Assembly: GCA_023416195.1 (NCBI GenBank)
Contig: JAEZID010000240.1
Location: 1-9,699, forward strand
Direction: 5' to 3'
DNA: 9,699 nucleotides
Source of the DNA: Pseudomonadota bacterium
GTDB taxonomy: Bacteria > Pseudomonadota > Alphaproteobacteria > Azospirillales > Azospirillaceae
In this document: one piece after another, positions 5,941 through 9,699 of the stretch
How the letters are laid out: each line of letters begins with the position of its first letter
Numbering within the stretch: position 1 is the first letter of the stretch
Made by a program: the position numbers and the translations under genes
The notes under the pieces: model-generated
What the model saw: only the letters and a program-made list of their open reading frames with translations
Told to the model about the DNA's origin: nothing
The model's database searches: none

Positions 5941-6432
5941 ATGAGCGATACGCTGAACAGGATCGAGACGATGCCGCTGGGCATCGTGCTGGAACGCCGC
6001 AAGAGCACGAGCCCGTGGGCGGACTGGGCGTGGCGCCCGGTGTCCGTCATTCCCGGCGCCCCGCCGGTCGAGGGCGAATGGCGCCTGCTGCGCGACGGGG
6101 AGGGCTGGGCGCACTTCCACGCCGCTACCCTGCCGCTGGAACTGTTCCGCACGGACACCGAGGGCTACAAGCTGAACCTGTCGCAGGAGCCGCCGCGCCT
6201 GTGGGTGGTTCTGCGCCCCGACGAGGACGGCGGCGTCGTGCCGTTCGTTGTCACAGCCTCCGCCCACGAATGCGAGGCCTACCAGATCAGCGGCGTGGAG
6301 ACGGTGGAGACCGTGCCGATGCCGGACGAGGTGGCGGCCCTGGTCCGTGACTTCACCGAACAGCACCATGTGGACGTCCCCTTCGAAAAGCGCGAGCGCA
6401 AGCGGCATTTCAACAAGGACGGGCGGTCATGA
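5941..6432 (+). CDS. DUF3305 domain protein of the formate dehydrogenase locus
   Basis: A conserved protein of unknown mechanism, recognised as DUF3305 by its opening MPLGIVLERRKSTSPWADWAWRPV (about residues 11-34), the central LPLELFRTDTEGYKLNLSQEPPRLWVVLR and the C-terminal PFEKRERKRHF. The product is 163 residues, with no signal peptide or membrane segment, so it is likely cytoplasmic. The start at 5941 has a strong GGAGG 7 bases upstream; the open frame further upstream overlaps mobA and is not used. It overlaps the DUF3306 gene by four bases (ATGA). DUF3305 and DUF3306 are regularly found together near formate dehydrogenase genes, so a role in enzyme assembly or maturation is inferred from context only. 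Confidence 0.88.
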   Translation: MSDTLNRIETMPLGIVLERRKSTSPWADWAWRPVSVIPGAPPVEGEWRLLRDGEGWAHFHAATLPLELFRTDTEGYKLNLSQEPPRLWVVLRPDEDGGVVPFVVTASAHECEAYQISGVETVETVPMPDEVAALVRDFTEQHHVDVPFEKRERKRHFNKDGRS

Positions 6433-6974
6433 CCGACGAACCTTTTCTGTCCCGCTGGTCGCGCCTGAAGCGGCGCGCGGCGGAGCCCGTTGCGGAGCCG
6501 ACCCCGGAGCCCGTGGTCGAGGAGGCGCCCGCCGAGGCGCCGCTTCCCGTTCCGGACGAACCGGCCCCCGCCGCCGAGGCTTCCGAAACTTCCGAAACCG
6601 AGGATCCGCTGAAGGATCTGCCGCCGGTCGAGGATCTGACGGTGGAGTCCGACTTCACCCCCTTCCTGCGCGCCGAGGTGCCGGAGGACCTGCACCGGCA
6701 GGCGTTGCGCAAGCTGTGGACCTCCGATCCGGTCTTCGCCAACGACGACGGGCTGAAGGATTACGCCGACGACTACACGGGCCTGTTCAACCTGCCGGAA
6801 CCGGTCAAAACCCTTTACCGCGTCGGCAAGGGCTTTCTGGACGCGGCCGAGGAGGCGGCGGAGCGGGCGGAGGCCGCCGGTGCGGCGACGCCGGAAGACG
6901 ACAACTCCGGCGCGAAGTCCGCGCCAGACGACAAAGGCACGGGCAAAGACGGCGATGTGCCTAAAACAGCATAA
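6429..6974 (+). CDS. DUF3306 domain protein of the formate dehydrogenase locus
   Basis: The product is 181 residues of unknown function. The short basic opening FLSRWSRLKRR (6-16) is followed by a proline-, glutamate- and alanine-rich linker (about 18-60) that looks disordered. The conserved core is SDFTPFLRAEVPEDLHRQALRKLW through FANDDGLKDYADDYT (74-117), the DUF3306 signature, and the C-terminus from about 135 is again low-complexity and acidic. No membrane segment or cysteine is seen. ATGA overlap with DUF3305 implies coupled translation and probably a physical partnership. The compact core between two disordered arms suggests a binding or tethering role, which is inference. Confidence 0.86.
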   Translation: MTDEPFLSRWSRLKRRAAEPVAEPTPEPVVEEAPAEAPLPVPDEPAPAAEASETSETEDPLKDLPPVEDLTVESDFTPFLRAEVPEDLHRQALRKLWTSDPVFANDDGLKDYADDYTGLFNLPEPVKTLYRVGKGFLDAAEEAAERAEAAGAATPEDDNSGAKSAPDDKGTGKDGDVPKTA

Positions 6975-6980
6975 CGCTCG

Positions 6981-7009
6981 TCGTCATTAGAACTTTCTAA
7001 GCTTACAAT
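6981..7009 (+). promoter_or_regulatory. Candidate promoter with an inverted repeat in its spacer
   Basis: TCGTCA (6981-6986, 4 of 6) and TACAAT (7004-7009, 5 of 6) are 17 bases apart. The spacer holds TTAGAA-CT-TTCTAA (6987-7000), a perfect 6-2-6 inverted repeat placed where a repressor would block RNA polymerase. It begins 6 bases after the DUF3306 stop and would transcribe the torD leader. The -35 match is mediocre, so this is tentative. Confidence 0.4.
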
Positions 7010-7044
7010 GTGCCGGTCGGTTCCGTTGTCTCTGGTAACATTTG

Positions 7045-7074
7045 TTGACAAAGCTCGCATTTCTGCCCTTTAAT
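7045..7074 (+). promoter_or_regulatory. Sigma-70 type promoter for torD and the fdh structural genes
   Basis: A perfect -35 TTGACA (7045-7050) is followed after 18 bases by TTTAAT (7069-7074), 5 of 6 to the -10 consensus. This is the best promoter match in the 6975-7274 gap. Transcription would start near 7081 and give a leader of about 190 bases before torD. It suggests that torD onward can be expressed independently of the fdhD-mobA-DUF3305-DUF3306 block. Confidence 0.6.
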
Positions 7075-7096
7075 AGCTCCAGCGTTGGCGGTAAGG

Positions 7097-7117
7097 CCCT
7101 GTTTCGGCGGGGTTTTT
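7097..7117 (+). terminator. Possible attenuator hairpin in the torD leader
   Basis: CCCTG (7097-7101) can pair with CGGGG (7108-7112, one G-T pair) around a 6-base loop, followed immediately by five T residues (7113-7117). The shape is that of a short intrinsic terminator, only about 16 bases after the predicted transcript start. The stem is short, so this could be a weak attenuator, the end of an upstream read-through transcript, or chance. Confidence 0.35.
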
Positions 7118-7274
7118 CGCATGTGCAACAAAGAGTTGATGGTCCTTAGGCGTCTTTGGCGCCGGCCTGTGACGACGTGACGCATCAAGCGACAAGGCGG
7201 CTGACAAGCCGTTGTGCGACGACGTTTCCGGGCCGATGCGCCGGCACCGATGTCGTTGTGGGAGGATGAGCGCC

Positions 7275-7928
7275 GTGTCTTCGACCGGTGAACATGATCG
7301 TTCGGCCTCATCGGCCGACCTGCCGGCCGCCGATCTCCCTGAAGAGGAGATTCTGCGGGCGCAGGTCTATGCCCTGCTGGCGCGCCTGCTCGCGCGGCCG
7401 GCGGGCGCGGAGTTCCTGGCCGACGTCGGGCAGGCCCAGGGCGACGGCAGCCCCTTCGGGCAGGCGCTCGACCAGCTGGCCGCCTCCTGCCGTGCGGCGG
7501 CCGAGGCCAAAGACGGGGCCGGGGCGGTCGAGGAGGAGTTCAACCTCCTGTTCATCGGCGTCGGCGGCGGCATCCTGTCCCCCTACGCCTCCTACTATCT
7601 GACCGGGTTCCTGCACGAGAAGCCGCTGGCCGAGCTGCGCGGCGACATGGCGCGCCTGGGCATTGCCCGCGCCGACGACGTGAAGGAGCCCGAGGACCAC
7701 ATCGCCGCCCTGTGCGAGATGATGGCGGGCCTGATTACCGGCGCCTTCGATGAGCCCGCCGGGCTTGCCGAGCAGCGCCGCTTTTTCGACCGTCACGTCG
7801 GCTCCTGGGCCGCGCGCTTCTTCGCCGACCTGGAAACCACCCCGTCCGCCGCCTTCTACCGGGCGGTCGGCACGCTGGGCCTGCGTTTCCTGGAGGTCGA
7901 GGCGCGCGCCTTCGATATGGCCGAATGA
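7275..7928 (+). CDS. TorD/DmsD-family chaperone for formate dehydrogenase
   Basis: TorD-family proteins bind the Tat signal peptide of molybdoenzymes in the cytoplasm, help cofactor insertion and prevent premature export. The all-helical 217-residue product carries EEEFNLLFIG (87-95), SPYASYYLTGFLHEKPL (102-118) and EPEDHIAALCEMM (138-150), the family core. GGAGG at 7261-7265 touches an in-frame ATG at 7266 with no spacer, whereas the GTG at 7275 is 9 bases away, so I choose the GTG; the ATG would add only three residues. It sits directly ahead of a small Tat protein and the Tat-exported fdhA, its probable client. The gene is separated from the DUF3306 gene by a promoter-bearing leader. Confidence 0.9.
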   Translation: MSSTGEHDRSASSADLPAADLPEEEILRAQVYALLARLLARPAGAEFLADVGQAQGDGSPFGQALDQLAASCRAAAEAKDGAGAVEEEFNLLFIGVGGGILSPYASYYLTGFLHEKPLAELRGDMARLGIARADDVKEPEDHIAALCEMMAGLITGAFDEPAGLAEQRRFFDRHVGSWAARFFADLETTPSAAFYRAVGTLGLRFLEVEARAFDMAE

Positions 7929-7983
7929 AGCCTGGCCGAATGATGGGCGGTATGAACACGAACGACAAGAAGAGGGCCGGACC

Positions 7984-8238
7984 ATGCTCCAACGCCGGCC
8001 TGAAGGTTCCTGGAGACGCGGCGGAATGGGTGAAGCCATGAAGGACATGAAGGACAAAACCACTCTCGCGCGGCGCGACCTGTTCCGCGCGGCTGGACTG
8101 GGCGTCGGTGCGCTGGGCGCCGTCGCCGTTGGGATCGGCGCGGGCACGGAAGAGACCCATGCCGCCGATAACACCGCCACCCAGGGCTACCGCGAGACCG
8201 ACCATGTCCGGAAGGTCTACGAAGTGAGCCGCTTCTAA
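7984..8238 (+). CDS. Small Tat-signal protein of formate dehydrogenase loci (formate_TAT family)
   Basis: A tiny protein that is almost all signal peptide: twin-arginine segment ARRDLFRAAG (29-38), hydrophobic core to about residue 53, possible cleavage after THA (58-60), then a short tail, QGYRETDHVRKVYEVSRF. It matches the family described as a formate dehydrogenase region Tat target, found next to fdhA in many proteobacteria; its role is unknown. The start is uncertain. ATG 7984 (84 residues) has AGAGGG (7971-7976) at 7 bases, while ATG 8038 (66 residues) gives the usual family length but only a weak ribosome site. Either keeps the twin arginines. The gene lies 55 bases after torD and 13 bases before fdhA. 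Confidence 0.82.
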   Translation: MLQRRPEGSWRRGGMGEAMKDMKDKTTLARRDLFRAAGLGVGALGAVAVGIGAGTEETHAADNTATQGYRETDHVRKVYEVSRF

Positions 8239-8251
8239 GAGGACCGCCCCC

Positions 8252-9699
8252 ATGCTGACGAAGAAAAAGGCGGCCACCGCTGGCGGCCGGCATCTCGCGA
8301 AGACGGTTTCCGGCTTGACCGGCAACACCGTGGATCGCCGTACGTTCCTTCGCACCTCCGGCATTGCCGCCGGTGGCGCGGCCGTCGCCGCTTCCCTGCC
8401 GCTGGGCATGGTGAAGAAGGCCGAGGCCGCCGCCCCGGCCGCCGGCGCCGCCGGTGCGATCAAGCAGGTCAAGTCGATCTGCACCCACTGCTCGGTCGGC
8501 TGCACGGTCGTGGCCGAGGTGCAGAACGGCGTGTGGATCGGCCAGGAGCCGGGCTTCGACAGCCCGATCAACCTGGGCTCGCACTGCGCCAAGGGTGCCG
8601 CGGTGCGCGAGCACGCGCACGGCGACCGCCGCCTGCGCTACCCGATGAAGATGGTCGACGGCAAGTGGACCCGCATCAGCTGGGAGCAGGCCATCAACGA
8701 GGTCGGCGACAAGCTGCTGTCGATCCGTGAGAAGTCCGGCCCGGATTCGGTGTTCTGGCTGGGCTCGGCCAAGCACAGCAACGAGCAGGCCTACCTGATC
8801 CGCAAGTTCGCGGCGCTGTGGGGCACCAACAACGTCGATCACCAGGCGCGCATCTGCCACTCCACCACGGTCGCCGGCGTGGCGAACGTGTGGGGCTACG
8901 GCGCCATGACGAACTCGTACAACGACATCCAGAAGTCGCGTGCGATGTTCTTCATCGGCTCCAACGCCGCCGAGGCGCACCCGGTCTCCATGCTCCACAT
9001 CCTGAAGGCCAAGGAGCAGAACAACGCGCCGCTGATCGTCGCCGACCCGCGCTTCACCCGCACGGCGGCCAAGGCGGACGAGCACATCCGCTTCCGCCCC
9101 GGCACCGACGTGCCGCTGATCTGGGGCATCCTCTGGCACATTCTGGAGAATGGCTGGGAGGACAAGGACTACATCGCCAAGCGCGTCTACGGCTTCGACG
9201 AGATCCGCGCCGAAGTCGCCAAGTGGACGCCGGAAGAGGTCGAGAAGGTCACCGGCGTTCCGGGCTCGCAGCTGAAGCGCGTCGCCCGCACGCTGGCGTC
9301 GAACCGTCCGGGCACCTTCGTGTGGTGCATGGGCGGCACGCAGCACCACATCGGCAACAACAACACCCGCGCCTATTGCGTGCTCCAGCTTGCGCTGGGC
9401 AACGTCGGCGTGTCCGGCGGCGGCACCAACATCTTCCGCGGCCACGACAACGTGCAGGGCGCCACCGACTTCGGCGTCACCTCGGACTCGCTGCCGGGCT
9501 ACTACGGCCTTGCCGAGGGCGCGTGGAAGCATTGGGCCCGCGTCTGGGACCTGCCGTACGACTACGTGCTGTCGCGCTTCAAGGACAAGAAGCTGATGGA
9601 GGCCACCGGCATCCCGGTGTCCCGTTGGTTCGACGGCGTCCTGGAAGCCAAGGAGAACATGGACCAGCCCGACAGCATCAAGGGCATGGTCTTCTGGGG
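8252..9699 (+). CDS. fdhA: Formate dehydrogenase catalytic (alpha) subunit, partial at right edge
   Basis: This oxidises formate to CO2 at a Mo/W-bis-MGD centre, passing electrons through an Fe-S cluster to partner subunits. The first 482 codons are visible. A Tat signal carries DRRTFLRTSG (28-37) and a hydrophobic stretch ending near AEAAA (57-61), so the mature enzyme faces the periplasm. A [4Fe-4S] ligand set Cys77-X2-Cys80-X3-Cys84 and Cys112 is followed by the conserved Lys114. The catalytic motif HQARICHSTTV places cysteine (TGC, residue 202) where selenoproteins have Sec, with His203 beside it. AAGAGGA precedes ATG 8252 at 8 bases. fdhB and fdhC type subunits would be expected past the right edge. 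The absence of NAD-binding or ferredoxin-like N-terminal domains favours a respiratory, membrane-attached type over the soluble NAD-dependent kind. Confidence 0.95.
   Translation, partial: MLTKKKAATAGGRHLAKTVSGLTGNTVDRRTFLRTSGIAAGGAAVAASLPLGMVKKAEAAAPAAGAAGAIKQVKSICTHCSVGCTVVAEVQNGVWIGQEPGFDSPINLGSHCAKGAAVREHAHGDRRLRYPMKMVDGKWTRISWEQAINEVGDKLLSIREKSGPDSVFWLGSAKHSNEQAYLIRKFAALWGTNNVDHQARICHSTTVAGVANVWGYGAMTNSYNDIQKSRAMFFIGSNAAEAHPVSMLHILKAKEQNNAPLIVADPRFTRTAAKADEHIRFRPGTDVPLIWGILWHILENGWEDKDYIAKRVYGFDEIRAEVAKWTPEEVEKVTGVPGSQLKRVARTLASNRPGTFVWCMGGTQHHIGNNNTRAYCVLQLALGNVGVSGGGTNIFRGHDNVQGATDFGVTSDSLPGYYGLAEGAWKHWARVWDLPYDYVLSRFKDKKLMEATGIPVSRWFDGVLEAKENMDQPDSIKGMVFW

Larger units (their letters stand above)
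6975..7274 (+). other. 300-base gap and leader between DUF3306 and torD
   Basis: I find no coding region with a family-like sequence here. The left half is clearly less GC-rich than the flanking genes, as befits a control region, and holds two candidate promoters plus the hairpin listed separately. The right half (7118-7265) contains a bulged stem, ACAAGGCGGC pairing with GCCGTTGT, around 7191-7214. No recognisable riboswitch was identified, and no FNR-type TTGAT-N4-ATCAA site is present. Confidence 0.5.

Noticed and set aside
7136..7186. FNR/Anr-type oxygen-response site
   Set aside because: TTGAT and ATCAA occur but about 41 bases apart instead of the required four, so they cannot form one site.
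7856..9532. Very long minus-strand open frame opposite torD and fdhA
   Set aside because: It is a shadow of the strongly supported fdhA frame; composition is that of reversed high-GC codons and no motif is seen.

Overview
The window is high-GC DNA with tightly packed genes, and protein similarity points to an alphaproteobacterium of the Azospirillum/Rhodospirillales type. This rests on the paired clpS-clpA, a PHA-granule phasin, and a formate dehydrogenase locus carrying fdhD, mobA, DUF3305, DUF3306, torD and a small Tat protein. The genus is inferred from remembered gene content; no database was searched. No rRNA, tRNA, CRISPR array, insertion sequence or prophage gene was seen.

Left part (1-1612, minus strand): clpS and clpA form an operon 8 bases apart. 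ClpA runs off the left edge after 425 visible codons. ClpS recognises N-degrons and hands substrates to the ClpAP protease. Next comes a 334-base non-coding stretch (1613-1946) with a strong hairpin terminator, a 20-base perfect palindrome and a 15-base tandem repeat. A phasin gene (1947-2420, minus) follows. Its promoter has a perfect -35 box and is bracketed by two TGC/GCA-rich sites that look like targets of a PHA-responsive repressor.

Middle part (2683-5269): tupA (binding protein) and tupB (permease) of a tungstate ABC importer lie on the minus strand, with no ATPase gene in view. fdhD starts 48 bases away in the opposite direction. From there to the right edge all genes are on the plus strand: fdhD, mobA, a DUF3305 gene and a DUF3306 gene, with overlaps or short gaps. 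A 300-base leader with two candidate promoters separates these from torD, a small Tat-signal protein and the catalytic subunit gene fdhA, which runs off the right edge.

Read together, positions 2683-9699 form a formate-oxidation module. Tungstate (or molybdate) is taken up by the Tup proteins. MobA builds the bis-MGD cofactor, FdhD sulfurates it, and the TorD-like chaperone probably escorts the Tat-exported FdhA. DUF3305, DUF3306 and the small Tat protein are conserved companions of unknown mechanism. The strongest leads are regulatory: inverted repeats near tupA, the phasin and torD, and an orphan palindrome near clpS. The enzymes themselves are recognisable families.
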